Source: Ferruginibacter sp.
Lineage (GTDB): Bacteria > Bacteroidota > Bacteroidia > Chitinophagales > Chitinophagaceae
Direction of reading: 5' to 3'
DNA: 64,000 nucleotides
Assembly (NCBI GenBank): GCA_014379905.1
Contig: JACMKX010000045.1
Location: forward strand, 48,666 to 112,665
Below, one piece after another: positions 24,780 to 33,736 of the stretch. Below the pieces are notes generated by a model that saw only the letters and a list, made by a program, of their open reading frames with translations, was not told where the DNA came from and ran no database searches. How positions within the stretch are numbered: position 1 is the stretch's first letter; each line of letters begins with the position of its first letter. Made by a program: the position numbers and the translations under genes.

Positions 24780-25631
24780 TTGCAAAAGATTATCCTGATA
24801 TTTCTATTAGTAGGAGGCATAACAAATGCTTCTGCTCAGCGGCACATGTATATTGGTCTGTTCGGCGGATTAACCCATTATAAAGGTGACCTCGGCTCTT
24901 CCTTCCTGCCATCCAAACCAAATGCCGTGGGTGGTTTTAGTATGTTGTTTGAATTGAACCACCGGATGATCGTGCGGGCAGAATTTAACCATGGTAAAGT
25001 ACATGGGTCTGATAAGCTGGGGGATAAAAATAAAATGCGCAATCTTGATTTCACCAGCAAAATTTCAGAAGCCTCCCTGCAGTTTGAATACATTTTGTTC
25101 GATCTCTACGAGTATAAAATATCTCCCTATTTTTTTGCGGGAATAGGAACTTTTAAATTCAGCCCTTATACAAAAGACAGCAAAGGAAATATTATCATGC
25201 TGGCAGAACAAAGCACGGAAGGCCAGGGATTTTATAAAGAAAGAAAAGATTACAAATTGCAAAAATTATGTATCCCTTTCGGTGGCGGTGTACAATGGGC
25301 GCTATCTCCCCGCCAGAGACTTGCTTTTGAAATAGGTGTAAGGAAAACAAATACGGATTACCTGGATGACGTTAGTACTACCTATATAGATCAAAATTTA
25401 TTATCGCAAAAAAGGGGCGGAACAGCCACTAACATAGCATACAGGGGAGATGAAGTTCCCGGTGGCGGTACCTATCCTGCAGAAGGTACGGTAAGAGGTA
25501 ATCCTGACAATAAGGACTGGTACCTGTTTTCCGGTATCAGTTTTCGTTTTAGTTTGCAGCCTGCATTCAGGCCATCCCGTTACACTTATAAACCTACAAC
25601 GGCCAGAACTACCTGTCCTTCTTTGTTCTAA
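24780..25631 (+). CDS. DUF6089-type outer-membrane beta-barrel protein
   Basis: The 283-residue protein has a signal peptide (ending NASAQ) and an alternating-hydrophobic beta-barrel pattern starting HMYIGLFGGLTHYKGDLG, then EYKISPYFFAGIGTFKFSPY and a final SGISFRFSLQP strand. This matches the DUF6089/PorG-like family of Bacteroidota. PorG is a type IX secretion component; a general barrel role is safer here. The start is TTG at 24780, chosen because the first in-frame ATG (24846) would remove the whole signal peptide. Confidence 0.75.
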   Translation: MQKIILIFLLVGGITNASAQRHMYIGLFGGLTHYKGDLGSSFLPSKPNAVGGFSMLFELNHRMIVRAEFNHGKVHGSDKLGDKNKMRNLDFTSKISEASLQFEYILFDLYEYKISPYFFAGIGTFKFSPYTKDSKGNIIMLAEQSTEGQGFYKERKDYKLQKLCIPFGGGVQWALSPRQRLAFEIGVRKTNTDYLDDVSTTYIDQNLLSQKRGGTATNIAYRGDEVPGGGTYPAEGTVRGNPDNKDWYLFSGISFRFSLQPAFRPSRYTYKPTTARTTCPSLF

Positions 25632-25635
25632 AATA

Positions 25636-25668
25636 AGAGGCTGGCTCAATCCTGAGACAGCCTCTTTT
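25636..25668. terminator. Bidirectional terminator between convergent genes
   Basis: AGAGGCTGGCTCA and TGAGACAGCCTCT pair over 12 of 13 positions around a 4-nt loop, with T residues after and A residues before the stem. Confidence 0.85.
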
Positions 25669-25687
25669 GAGTTTTCATAATAACCAA

Positions 25688-27601
25688 TTATTCACTACCT
25701 GCCAGGTGGGTATCGGCAGGTGTTTTTTTATTCTTTGCAAGGGATATGGCAGTTTCTACCAGGCTGATAAATTCTTTTTTATAACCCTCCTTATCATTTA
25801 ATGCAGCGTTTTTTGCCAGCTGCAATACTGTATTGTAGGAGGCATTGCCTTTGAATTCGGAATTGCGAAGCAGCATGCCAAATTGTGCAACAGCTGCTGC
25901 AAACCGGAAATTTTCTGACGTGCCTGATATTTTAACGCCATTATCTTTTACAGGATGCTCTATTAATTTACTCATATCCCCATCCGGTGCCTTGTAACGA
26001 AATTTGATCGTCATTACTTCCTCATTGAAATTGGTTTTGCTCAATGCTTTCGTATTATTGGAATATTTTAATCCATCAACGCTTTTTAAGAAAGAAGATT
26101 GTATGCCAACAGGGATGGTCTCGTAAATAGCCGTTACTGTATGCCCGCTGCCCATATCACCTGCATCTTTCTGATCATCATTAAAATCTTCTTTTTTCAG
26201 CATGCGGTTTTCATAACCCACCAGGCGATAGCCCTGCACTTTTGCGGGATTAAATTCTACCTGCAGTTTTACATCTTTCGCGATGGTGAATAACGTGCCT
26301 CCAAATTCATTCACCAATACTTTTTTGGCTTCATTCATACCATCGATATAAGCATGATTGCCATTGCCTTTATCGGCCAGCTTCTGCATTTTATTATCCT
26401 TGTAATTTCCCATACCGTAACCTAATACAGTAAGAAAAACACCTGATTTTCTTTCTTTTTCAATCAGCCGTTCCATTTCATCATCGCTGCTGGCGCCTAC
26501 ATTAAAATCTCCGTCTGTACAAAGAATTACCCGGTTGTTGCCGGTTTTGTTGAAGTTTTCGCGGGCGGTTTTGTAAGCCAGTTCAATTCCTTCCCCGCCT
26601 GCTGTAGAGCCACCTGCGGTTAATCTTTCCAGTGCGTCTTTAATGGCAGTTTTATTGGTACCGGTGGTTGGTTTTAATACAAGCCCGGCTGCGCCCGCAT
26701 ATACTACAATAGAAACTTTGTCCTGTTCTCTTAACTGGTCAACCAATAATAAAAGGGAAGATTTTACCAATCCTAATTTATTAGGTGATTCCATAGAACC
26801 GGAAACATCAATTAAAAAAACAAAGTTGGAGGCGGGCAGGTTTTCTGCTGGAATTTTTTTGCCCTGCATTCCTATCATCACCAGTTTATGATCGGGATTC
26901 CAGGGTGCATCACTTATTTCTGTTGTAAAAGAAAAAGGGTCATTGTTTTTTGGCTGGGGATAGTGATATTGAAAATAATTGATCATTTCCTCAATACGTA
27001 CAGCACCCGCAGGCGGTAGCTGGCCTGTTTTGAGCCTGCGACGTACATTGCTGTAGGAAGCTGCATCCACATCAATTGAAAAAGTTGAAAGAGGATTGTC
27101 TGTAGCGCTTAAAAAAATATTTTCAGTGATGTTATCGTAGCCTTCGGTATTAAAACCTTCATCATCTTTTTCATAGTAATACCCAGAGGAAGGAGCTATC
27201 ATAACTCCTGAAGCTTTACCGGCGAAAACATTATTATAGTAAGAGCGTTTAACCGGCGATTTACTTTTGTCATACCCTGCAACTACCACTTCTTCCATAG
27301 GGGCATCAGCAGTTTTCATTACAGCATTTACCTGGGCTTTACCATTTACCTTTTTTTCCTGAACCTGGTAGCCCACATAACTAAACACCAATATGGCTTT
27401 TTCATTTGAAACAGTAATGCTGTAGTAACCATTTTGATCAGTGATAGCAACCGTTTTTTTTCCTTTTTCGGTCACATTTGCAGCTGCAACAGGAGAACCC
27501 TGTTCATCCGTTACCCAGCCGCTTACTTTAAATACTGTTGGTTTGTAAAAACTGAGTACCGCAAATATTACGGGTATCATCAGCATCATAAATTTTTTCA
27601 T
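25688..27601 (-). CDS. Secreted vWA-domain protein with carboxypeptidase-like domain (YfbK type)
   Basis: The 637-residue protein has a signal peptide, a CarboxypepD-like domain (about 27-92, opening VSGWVTDEQGSPVAAANV), the phrase EVVVAGYDK, a YfbK N-terminal region, a von Willebrand A domain with the MIDAS motif DVSGSM (about 265-270) and a DUF3520 C-terminal region. The vWA domain binds metal and mediates protein contacts in the envelope. It is divergent from the ECF sigma gene, and the EVVVAGYDK phrase recurs in that sigma factor's membrane partner, which suggests that the three genes form one functional unit. No enzyme active site is seen. Confidence 0.85.
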   Translation of the reverse strand: MKKFMMLMIPVIFAVLSFYKPTVFKVSGWVTDEQGSPVAAANVTEKGKKTVAITDQNGYYSITVSNEKAILVFSYVGYQVQEKKVNGKAQVNAVMKTADAPMEEVVVAGYDKSKSPVKRSYYNNVFAGKASGVMIAPSSGYYYEKDDEGFNTEGYDNITENIFLSATDNPLSTFSIDVDAASYSNVRRRLKTGQLPPAGAVRIEEMINYFQYHYPQPKNNDPFSFTTEISDAPWNPDHKLVMIGMQGKKIPAENLPASNFVFLIDVSGSMESPNKLGLVKSSLLLLVDQLREQDKVSIVVYAGAAGLVLKPTTGTNKTAIKDALERLTAGGSTAGGEGIELAYKTARENFNKTGNNRVILCTDGDFNVGASSDDEMERLIEKERKSGVFLTVLGYGMGNYKDNKMQKLADKGNGNHAYIDGMNEAKKVLVNEFGGTLFTIAKDVKLQVEFNPAKVQGYRLVGYENRMLKKEDFNDDQKDAGDMGSGHTVTAIYETIPVGIQSSFLKSVDGLKYSNNTKALSKTNFNEEVMTIKFRYKAPDGDMSKLIEHPVKDNGVKISGTSENFRFAAAVAQFGMLLRNSEFKGNASYNTVLQLAKNAALNDKEGYKKEFISLVETAISLAKNKKTPADTHLAGSE

Positions 27602-27713
27602 ATTTTTTTCTTTTAATTGTTTTGGTCACGGGTTGTTAGTTGTCAAAGCTCCTGATGCAAAGGGAAAAACGATTACACACCAGCTCCGGATTTTTTTACT
27701 TATTTTTGGAGCA

Positions 27714-28292
27714 GTGTCTTTCCTCAGGAATATATCTGCTTCTGATTTGCCCGATGATGAGCTGGTGCAGCGTTACCAGGAATCGGGTGACCTCAACCTG
27801 TTAGCCGACCTTTACCAACGGTATATGGACCTTGTGTATGGTGTTTGTCTGAAGTATTTAAAAGATGAAGAAAATGCCAAAGATGCAGTGCTTACTATTT
27901 ACGAAGAACTGGTGACCAAACTGCGTAAATACCAGGTACTTAACTTTAAAGCCTGGTTATACCAGCTGGCAAAAAACCATTGCCTGATGGTTTTAAGATC
28001 GAATAAAAAATTCAGCAGGGCTGATGTGGATGTTTCGCTTATGCAAAATGAAGATGAAGTGCATCTGAACGGCGTAATGGAAAAAGAAGAACATTTTAAA
28101 CACATGTATTTTTGCCTGGCACAGCTTGTTCCCGAGCAAAGAAAGGTAGTGGAGCTCTTTTATATAGAAGGAAAATGTTATAACGAAATAACAGATTCCA
28201 CAGGAATTGAATGGAATAAAGTACGAAGCTTTATTCAAAATGGAAGACGTAATCTTAAAATTTGCATGGATAAACAAATGAGTAACGCGTAA
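27714..28292 (+). CDS. ECF-type RNA polymerase sigma factor
   Basis: The protein has sigma region 2 (DLYQRYMDLVYGVCLKYLKD and FKAWLYQLAKNHCLMVLRS, about 35-90) and region 4 with a helix-turn-helix (LVPEQRKVVELFYIEGKCYNEI in outline, about 142-163). The frame is open from a TTG at 27633, but I prefer the GTG at 27714 because GGAG lies 5 nt upstream and the size (192 residues) then fits ECF factors. The stop overlaps the next start codon (TAATG). It would recruit RNA polymerase to its own regulon, perhaps including the divergent vWA gene. Confidence 0.85.
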   Translation: MSFLRNISASDLPDDELVQRYQESGDLNLLADLYQRYMDLVYGVCLKYLKDEENAKDAVLTIYEELVTKLRKYQVLNFKAWLYQLAKNHCLMVLRSNKKFSRADVDVSLMQNEDEVHLNGVMEKEEHFKHMYFCLAQLVPEQRKVVELFYIEGKCYNEITDSTGIEWNKVRSFIQNGRRNLKICMDKQMSNA

Positions 28293-29689
28293 TGCCTGCA
28301 CAACCCAACCATATACACTGGGGCGTAGATGATTTTGAACGCTATCATTCCGGCAAGATGACGGAAGCGGAAATGCATGCATTGGAAAAAGCGGCGTTGG
28401 ACGATCCGTTCCTGGGAGATGCACTCGAAGGATACGCTTATACTAAAACACCTGTTGCAGATATTGCAGCACTCAAGGAAAAAATATGGCCTGAAGAAGA
28501 AGACGATAAGATACCTGTAATATGGTATAGAACCAGGGCAATGTCACAATTATTTAAAGCAGCAGCTGTACTGGTTATTTTTGGAGGATTGGGCTGGCTG
28601 ATTTTTAATAATTCAAACGGTAAGAAAGAAAAAACTTCAGCATCAATAGTTGCGAATAATAATACTTCCACTGGTTTACAGGATAGCATTAACAGGTTGT
28701 ATAATTTAAATGATACTGCTCCCATTTTTGCAAAAGTAGATGCGGAAGAGATCAGTGCCGGCTTAAAAAAAGACAATGTTGCGGGTACTTTTGTCAGCCC
28801 TGTGATCATTACTCCTCCTGAACAAAATGAGTTTAAAATTAATACACCGGCAGAAAGTGATGACCTTGTACGTAGTGAGAACCAGGTAAAAGATAAGGCA
28901 TCTATCCTGGTGTCACCTGCATACAAACCTGCGGCTCCGGTAACTAAAGCTATGGGTGCAAAAGTTGCACAGGCAGATGTACGCTATCAGGATGAAGTGG
29001 GTGCTTTATCCAATAGAACAGTAGTTGCCGATACGCTGGCAAAATTCAATGGTTTTTATAAGAATTTGCCCGTTCTTGTTAATAGCCAGGTTAGAGGCAG
29101 GGTTGTAGACAATAGCGGTAAACCAGTGCCTTTTGCCAATGTACAGAATGCGGCCAACAGGCAGGCAGTTGCTGCTGATGCAGACGGGAATTTTTTGTTG
29201 AATAACAGCGATGCCGCCAACAATAATGTTAGGATCGAAGTAACTGCTGCCGGTTATGAACAGGCTAAAACAATGCTTAATAATAATTCGGCCAATAACA
29301 CCGTTGTGCTAAACCAATCTGAAACTGCATTAAACGAGGTGGTGGTAGCTGGTTATGATAAGAGGAAGGCTAAGAAAGAAAATTATCAATGGAATGGAAA
29401 AAATTCCAGGATACAGTTAAAGAATGCAGAACCGCTGGAAGGATGGGATTATTTTTACTATGTTATGAACGATAGCATCACTAAAAATAAAATGCTTAAC
29501 CAACAAAAAGGAAGAATGATTTTGCAATTTGATACCGACTCTAATGGAGCCATAAAAAATGTTATTGTTAAAAAATCCCTCAACGACTCTGCAGATAATG
29601 CAGCTAGGCGTATTCTTTATAAATCACCTGTTTTAAAGATAAAAAGCAAACAAAACAAGGCTGAAGCTACTATAAAACTGGGTTTATAA
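28292..29689 (+). CDS. Membrane protein partner of the ECF sigma factor, TonB-like C-terminus
   Basis: The 465-residue protein has a cytoplasmic N-terminus (about 1-85) with the WGVDDFERYHSGKM...LEKAALDDPFLGDALEGY pattern typical of proteins encoded after Bacteroidota ECF factors, one transmembrane helix (about 88-107), a periplasmic region with a CarboxypepD-like domain (about 265-345, VRGRVVDNSGKPVPFANVQ in outline), the phrase EVVVAGYDK and a C-terminal ~90 residues that resemble a TonB C-terminal domain. An anti-sigma role is inferred from operon position and topology; no zinc motif is present. The start codon overlaps the sigma factor's stop. Confidence 0.7.
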   Translation: MPAQPNHIHWGVDDFERYHSGKMTEAEMHALEKAALDDPFLGDALEGYAYTKTPVADIAALKEKIWPEEEDDKIPVIWYRTRAMSQLFKAAAVLVIFGGLGWLIFNNSNGKKEKTSASIVANNNTSTGLQDSINRLYNLNDTAPIFAKVDAEEISAGLKKDNVAGTFVSPVIITPPEQNEFKINTPAESDDLVRSENQVKDKASILVSPAYKPAAPVTKAMGAKVAQADVRYQDEVGALSNRTVVADTLAKFNGFYKNLPVLVNSQVRGRVVDNSGKPVPFANVQNAANRQAVAADADGNFLLNNSDAANNNVRIEVTAAGYEQAKTMLNNNSANNTVVLNQSETALNEVVVAGYDKRKAKKENYQWNGKNSRIQLKNAEPLEGWDYFYYVMNDSITKNKMLNQQKGRMILQFDTDSNGAIKNVIVKKSLNDSADNAARRILYKSPVLKIKSKQNKAEATIKLGL

Positions 29690-29831
29690 TCACCCTTAAA
29701 TTTGGGTTTTTCCACATATTTTTTCGCTGTTTGATTATTTTTTAAGCTATTTATTATCAACAAGTTGTAAGTTTTTTTGTGCCCGTATTTTCCTGATTCT
29801 ATAGCCATAGTAGTATTAATTATTTTACGAC

Positions 29832-29847
29832 TGGCATAGCTTTTGCC
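29832..29847 (+). promoter_or_regulatory. Sigma-54-type promoter
   Basis: TGGCATAGCTTTTGCC has the GG and GC elements at the exact 12-bp spacing of a -24/-12 promoter (consensus TGGCAC-N5-TTGCW). The predicted start is near 29858, 24 bp before the ATG of the secreted coiled-coil gene. The other 190 bp upstream (29690-29881) hold no gene. An enhancer-binding activator would be required; none is seen nearby. Confidence 0.6.
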
Positions 29848-29881
29848 TATACATGACCGAACTCAAAAAAAATAATTTACT

Positions 29882-30535
29882 ATGAAAAAAATAATCCTGA
29901 CAAGCCTGGTAATTGCAATGGGCTTTTTTGCAGCAGAAGCTCAAACAAAAAAGAAGTCAAAAAAAGCAAAACCGTTAACAGCAGAGCAAAAACAAAAAGC
30001 ATCGCTGGCTAAAATGGAAACAGACAGGCAGGCAAAATTTGAAACGCAAAGAATTGAGCGGTTAGAGGCAGATTCTATCCGCAAAGCAGATGAGCAAATG
30101 GAAGAATTTACAAAAGACTCACTGCGCCAGGACTGGAAAGCAAAAAAATTATCGGCAGTAGATAGTACCAATAAAGCAACCTGGACAAAAACGGTTTCAG
30201 ACAGGGATGCACAGTATGACCATGACAGAAGTCAGTCTGCAATTATAAAAAAAGCTGGTGTAAATGATGTACAGGGTAGAAAAGTAAAAGCCATCAACGA
30301 ACAATACAATGAAAGAGCCAAAGCTTTACGTTTAGATTCTACCATGAGCCAGGAACAAATTACTACTCAACTTGCAACTATAAACGAAGAAAGAAGAGCG
30401 AAGATTAAAGAAGTAGTGGGTAGTAGCAAAGAGAAAAAAATAGAAAAGGCTCGTAAAAGCTATTCTCTGAAAAACAATGATGACCATGATGCTAAATGGA
30501 TCGATGACGCTGCAATGGTTAAGAAAGAAAAATAA
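29882..30535 (+). CDS. Secreted Lys/Glu-rich coiled-coil protein
   Basis: The 217-residue product has a signal peptide (about 1-20, ending AEAQ) and an otherwise almost wholly helical, highly charged sequence (Lys, Glu, Asp, Gln, Ala rich), with heptad-like stretches such as EQKQKASLAKMETDRQAKFE. There are no cysteines. It is likely periplasmic. The family is not known to me; its sigma-54-like promoter and strong terminator show a single regulated gene. Confidence 0.65.
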   Translation: MKKIILTSLVIAMGFFAAEAQTKKKSKKAKPLTAEQKQKASLAKMETDRQAKFETQRIERLEADSIRKADEQMEEFTKDSLRQDWKAKKLSAVDSTNKATWTKTVSDRDAQYDHDRSQSAIIKKAGVNDVQGRKVKAINEQYNERAKALRLDSTMSQEQITTQLATINEERRAKIKEVVGSSKEKKIEKARKSYSLKNNDDHDAKWIDDAAMVKKEK

Positions 30536-30578
30536 TCCAACCTTATTATAAAAGTCCAATATCGTATTAAAATATCGT

Positions 30579-30607
30579 GCGGAGTTACCTTGGTAACTCC
30601 GCTTTTT
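30579..30607 (+). terminator. Terminator after the coiled-coil protein gene
   Basis: GCGGAGTTAC and GTAACTCCGC form a perfect 10-bp stem with a CTTG loop, followed by five T. Confidence 0.9.
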
Positions 30608-30612
30608 ATTGC

Positions 30613-31122
30613 CTATACTTCTATTTCAAGCAGGCCTAAAAAAATAGAGCTGTAGTGTTTTGGTAAATGTTGGGTCGCCTGCGGTGTAATGTTGCCTAAA
30701 TAAGCAAAACCACATTTTACATAGTAACTGATCAGGGCTTCATTGTCACCCCAGGTATCCATGCGAATAAATTTTTTATGTTTCTCTTTTGCATGCCCCT
30801 TTGCCCATTCAATAATTGCCTTTACATAAGCGCCTCCACGGAAAGCAGGATGGGTAACGATGCGATGAATATAAATAGCAGGGTCTGCATTTTTCTCTGC
30901 CCATATAAAAGGATCTTCATACGCAATGGCAAATACAGCTGCTACTTCATCGCCTTCCATAATTTTCCATTGCCGGCCTTCTGCAATTTCTCTCTCCACC
31001 ATTTCCCTGTCAAATGGCAGCCAATGTTTGTTGAATTTGGTTTTTTGATAAGCTACCGCATCATCGTACCGGGAGAAGATGACATCAATGTCGCTGGGGT
31101 TACTGTTTAATATAGTTGGCAT
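30613..31122 (-). CDS. GNAT family N-acetyltransferase
   Basis: The 169-residue protein shows the GNAT acetyl-CoA fold: AAVFAIAYEDPFIW strand, IYIHRIVTHPAFRGGAYVKAIIEW with the acetyl-CoA pyrophosphate loop (R-G-G-A-Y variant of RxxGxG/A), and a C-terminal YYVKCGFAYLGN strand. The acceptor is unknown. It starts 5 bp after the stop of the DUF1801 gene and is probably co-transcribed with it. Confidence 0.82.
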   Translation of the reverse strand: MPTILNSNPSDIDVIFSRYDDAVAYQKTKFNKHWLPFDREMVEREIAEGRQWKIMEGDEVAAVFAIAYEDPFIWAEKNADPAIYIHRIVTHPAFRGGAYVKAIIEWAKGHAKEKHKKFIRMDTWGDNEALISYYVKCGFAYLGNITPQATQHLPKHYSSIFLGLLEIEV

Positions 31123-31127
31123 AATAT

Positions 31128-31523
31128 TTAAGGATTTTTAGAAAAAGTGGCATCTAATTGTGCAGCTTCTTTTAAAATATGCAGCAATGGAATTTCTTCT
31201 ATTTGTTCTGCAGAAGTATAAATTTTGTAAAAAATCTGTTTATTGGTTCCCTGCGATAAAAATTTTTTTTTATCGGGTAAGCGGTTGCCATACCAAAAGG
31301 CAAGCATTACGCCCTCCTTAATGCCGCCCCCGGGAACAGCTGCCGGCCACACCAGGCAAATGCTTTTGTTGCCGTAAAAGAAGGGGACATTATAAGAAAT
31401 TTTTTCTTTGCAATAATCAGGCAGTGTTTCAATGATGATTTGCCGCAGTACATCTGTAATAACGCGCTGTTCCTGCGGTAAAGATTCCAGTAAATGCAAC
31501 AAAGATTTTTCCATGTACAGCAA
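31128..31523 (-). CDS. DUF1801 (YdhG-like) domain protein
   Basis: The 131-residue protein has the DUF1801 pattern: ITDVLRQIIIETLPDYCKEKISYNVPFFYGNKSICLVW in outline (an amphipathic helix followed by paired strands), a GVMLAFWYGN strand and a C-terminal helix. It is a small single-domain protein of the YdhG/YjdI-like fold with no firmly known function. It is first in a two-gene unit with the GNAT gene. Confidence 0.75.
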   Translation of the reverse strand: MLYMEKSLLHLLESLPQEQRVITDVLRQIIIETLPDYCKEKISYNVPFFYGNKSICLVWPAAVPGGGIKEGVMLAFWYGNRLPDKKKFLSQGTNKQIFYKIYTSAEQIEEIPLLHILKEAAQLDATFSKNP

Positions 31524-31613
31524 AAGTAAAAAGTAAACAATTCAAAACAACTGACCAAATATAGGCAGGTTCAAAAAAGATGCCCAATGGTATGCCAGTG
31601 AAAGGATTTTGAC

Positions 31614-31638
31614 TCCCGAAAAAATTTCGGGACAGGCC
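31614..31638. repeat. Intergenic TCCCGAAA palindrome
   Basis: TCCCGAAA and TTTCGGGA form an 8-bp perfect stem around AAA, followed by CAGG. The TCCCGA...TCGGGACAGG form recurs inside three histidine kinase genes (52922, 54934, 60101), so this is a dispersed element. The rest of 31524-31788 holds no gene apart from the lepA promoter box. Confidence 0.6.
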
Positions 31639-31756
31639 AACGATGTTGCCATGAAAAACAAGTGCCGGTATTTATAGAAATAAGCCATGACTCCTGTTAT
31701 CCGTTAAACGACCGTTAAGCGGCTGAATTCACGCTTATTATACGGCCAAAATCACC

Positions 31757-31764
31757 TATTTTTG
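31757..31764 (+). promoter_or_regulatory. Candidate -7 promoter box for lepA
   Basis: TATTTTTG matches TAnnTTTG exactly, 25 bp before the ATG at 31789. Confidence 0.55.
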
Positions 31765-31788
31765 CCGCCTAAATTAGGACCGTAGTAC

Positions 31789-33579
31789 ATGAAGAATATC
31801 AGGAATTTTTGCATTATTGCCCATATTGACCATGGAAAAAGCACCCTGGCCGACCGTTTATTGCAAACTACCCATACCATCAGCGACAGGGATATGCAGG
31901 CGCAGGTTTTGGATGATATGGACCTGGAGAGGGAAAAGGGGATTACCATTAAAAGTCATGCTATACAGATTGATTATCCTTATAAAGGAGAGCAGTATAC
32001 ATTAAATTTAATTGATACACCGGGCCACGTGGATTTTAGCTACGAAGTGAGCCGTGCACTGGCAGCCTGCGAAGGCGCCTTGCTTTTGGTTGACGCCACA
32101 CAGGGTATACAGGCACAAACCATCAGTAATTTATACCTCGCCATCGGCAACGACCTTGAGATCATTCCTGTTATCAACAAAATTGATATGGATGGCGCTA
32201 TGATCCCGGAAGTAACAGACCAGATTGTTGAACTGATAGGTTGTAAACCCGAAGATATTTTATTGGCAAGTGGTAAAAGCGGAATAGGTATAGAAGAGAT
32301 TTTAGCTGCCATCATAGAAAGAATTCCTGCGCCAAAAGGGGATCCGAATGCGCCCTTGCAGGCACTGATCTTTGATTCTGTATACAACAGTTTCCGGGGC
32401 ATCATTGTTTATTACCGCATATTTAGCGGAAGTTTGAAAAGAGGCGAGAAGGTGAAATTTTTTAGTACCGAAAATGTATATGATGCCGATGAAGTGGGGA
32501 TCCTGAAAATGGGGATGGAAAAGAGAGACCGGGTGGAGTGCGGAGATGTGGGATACATTATTACCGGTATTAAAAACGCAAAGGAAGTAAAAGTAGGAGA
32601 TACGCTCACCAGTGTTGCAACGCCTACACACGAACGCATAGATGGTTTTGAGGAAGTGAAGCCGATGGTTTTCGCAGGTATCTTCCCGGTGGAAACAGAT
32701 GCTTTTGAAGAGTTGCGTGACTGTATGGAAAAACTACAGCTAAATGATGCATCGCTCACGTTTGAACTGGAAACCTCGCAGGCATTGGGCTTTGGTTTCC
32801 GTTGCGGTTTCCTCGGTTTGCTGCACATGGAAATTATACAGGAAAGATTAGAAAGGGAATTTAACCAGACGGTGATTACCACTGTTCCTAACGTAAGTTT
32901 TATTGCACACACCAGTAAGGGTGAAGTGATTGATGTACACAACCCTGCAACCCTGCCCGATCCAACCCGTACAGAAAGAATTGAAGAGCCTTATATAAAA
33001 GCACAGATTATAACGCAGGCAGAATACATTGGAAATATCATGACGCTTTGCATCAGCAAACGTGGTATGCTGATTCATCAGAGTTATTTAACGCCTACCC
33101 GTGTGGAGCTAACTTTTGAAATGCCGCTGACCGAGATCGTATTTGATTTTTACGATAAATTAAAATCACAGACAAGGGGCTATGCTTCTTTTGATTACCA
33201 TCCCATCGGTTTTCGTGACAGTGATATTGTTCGTATGGATATTTTATTGAATGGTGAGAAGGTAGATGCGTTGAGTGCTTTGATACACAGGAGCCGTGCA
33301 CAGGAGTTTGGCCGTAAATTATGTGAAAAATTAAAGGAGTTGCTTAATAAGCAACAATTCCAGATAGCCATACAGGCAGCCATTGGAGCCAAAGTGATCG
33401 CCCGTGAAAACATCAGTGCCATGCGCAAGGATGTAACGGCAAAATGTTATGGTGGTGATATCAGCCGTAAGCGTAAGTTATTGGAAAAACAAAAAGAAGG
33501 TAAAAAGAGAATGCGCCAGATAGGAAACATTGAAGTGCCGCAGGAGGCGTTTTTGGCGGTGCTGAAACTGGATGATTAG
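31789..33579 (+). CDS. lepA: Elongation factor 4 (LepA GTPase)
   Basis: This 596-residue translational GTPase acts on stalled or mispositioned ribosomes and in 30S assembly. The G motifs are AHIDHGKST (about 10-18), DTPGHVDF (about 77-84) and NKID (about 131-134). The conserved LepA-specific parts follow: [14 protein letters not shown] in domain III and the C-terminal region ending with [18 protein letters not shown] and [10 protein letters not shown]. Length is normal. It precedes the MutS2-like gene with 157 bp between them. Confidence 0.97.
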   Translation: MKNIRNFCIIAHIDHGKSTLADRLLQTTHTISDRDMQAQVLDDMDLEREKGITIKSHAIQIDYPYKGEQYTLNLIDTPGHVDFSYEVSRALAACEGALLLVDATQGIQAQTISNLYLAIGNDLEIIPVINKIDMDGAMIPEVTDQIVELIGCKPEDILLASGKSGIGIEEILAAIIERIPAPKGDPNAPLQALIFDSVYNSFRGIIVYYRIFSGSLKRGEKVKFFSTENVYDADEVGILKMGMEKRDRVECGDVGYIITGIKNAKEVKVGDTLTSVATPTHERIDGFEEVKPMVFAGIFPVETDAFEELRDCMEKLQLNDASLTFELETSQALGFGFRCGFLGLLHMEIIQERLEREFNQTVITTVPNVSFIAHTSKGEVIDVHNPATLPDPTRTERIEEPYIKAQIITQAEYIGNIMTLCISKRGMLIHQSYLTPTRVELTFEMPLTEIVFDFYDKLKSQTRGYASFDYHPIGFRDSDIVRMDILLNGEKVDALSALIHRSRAQEFGRKLCEKLKELLNKQQFQIAIQAAIGAKVIARENISAMRKDVTAKCYGGDISRKRKLLEKQKEGKKRMRQIGNIEVPQEAFLAVLKLDD

Positions 33580-33681
33580 GAACCCCTGTCCCCTGAAGGG
33601 GAACTTAGATTGATTATTTATTATTAATAATTTGATCTTTTTAATTTGATAAAAGAAGTAAAAAACCGCTGAGATCTTATT

Positions 33682-33736
33682 CCCCTTTCCTTCAGGAGAG
33701 GGGTTAGGGGTGAGGTTAAAGGGTTAGGGGTGAGGT
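33682..33736. repeat. Palindrome plus tandem repeat directly before the MutS2-like gene
   Basis: CCCCTTTCC and GGAGAGGGG (33682-33703) form a stem around TTCA. The tail GGGTTAGGGGTGAGGT occurs at 33701-33716 and again at 33721-33736, the second copy abutting the ATG at 33737. The palindrome resembles the CCCCTCTCC...GGAGAGGGG element in the kinase genes. The purine-rich tail could serve as a ribosome binding site. Confidence 0.7.
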
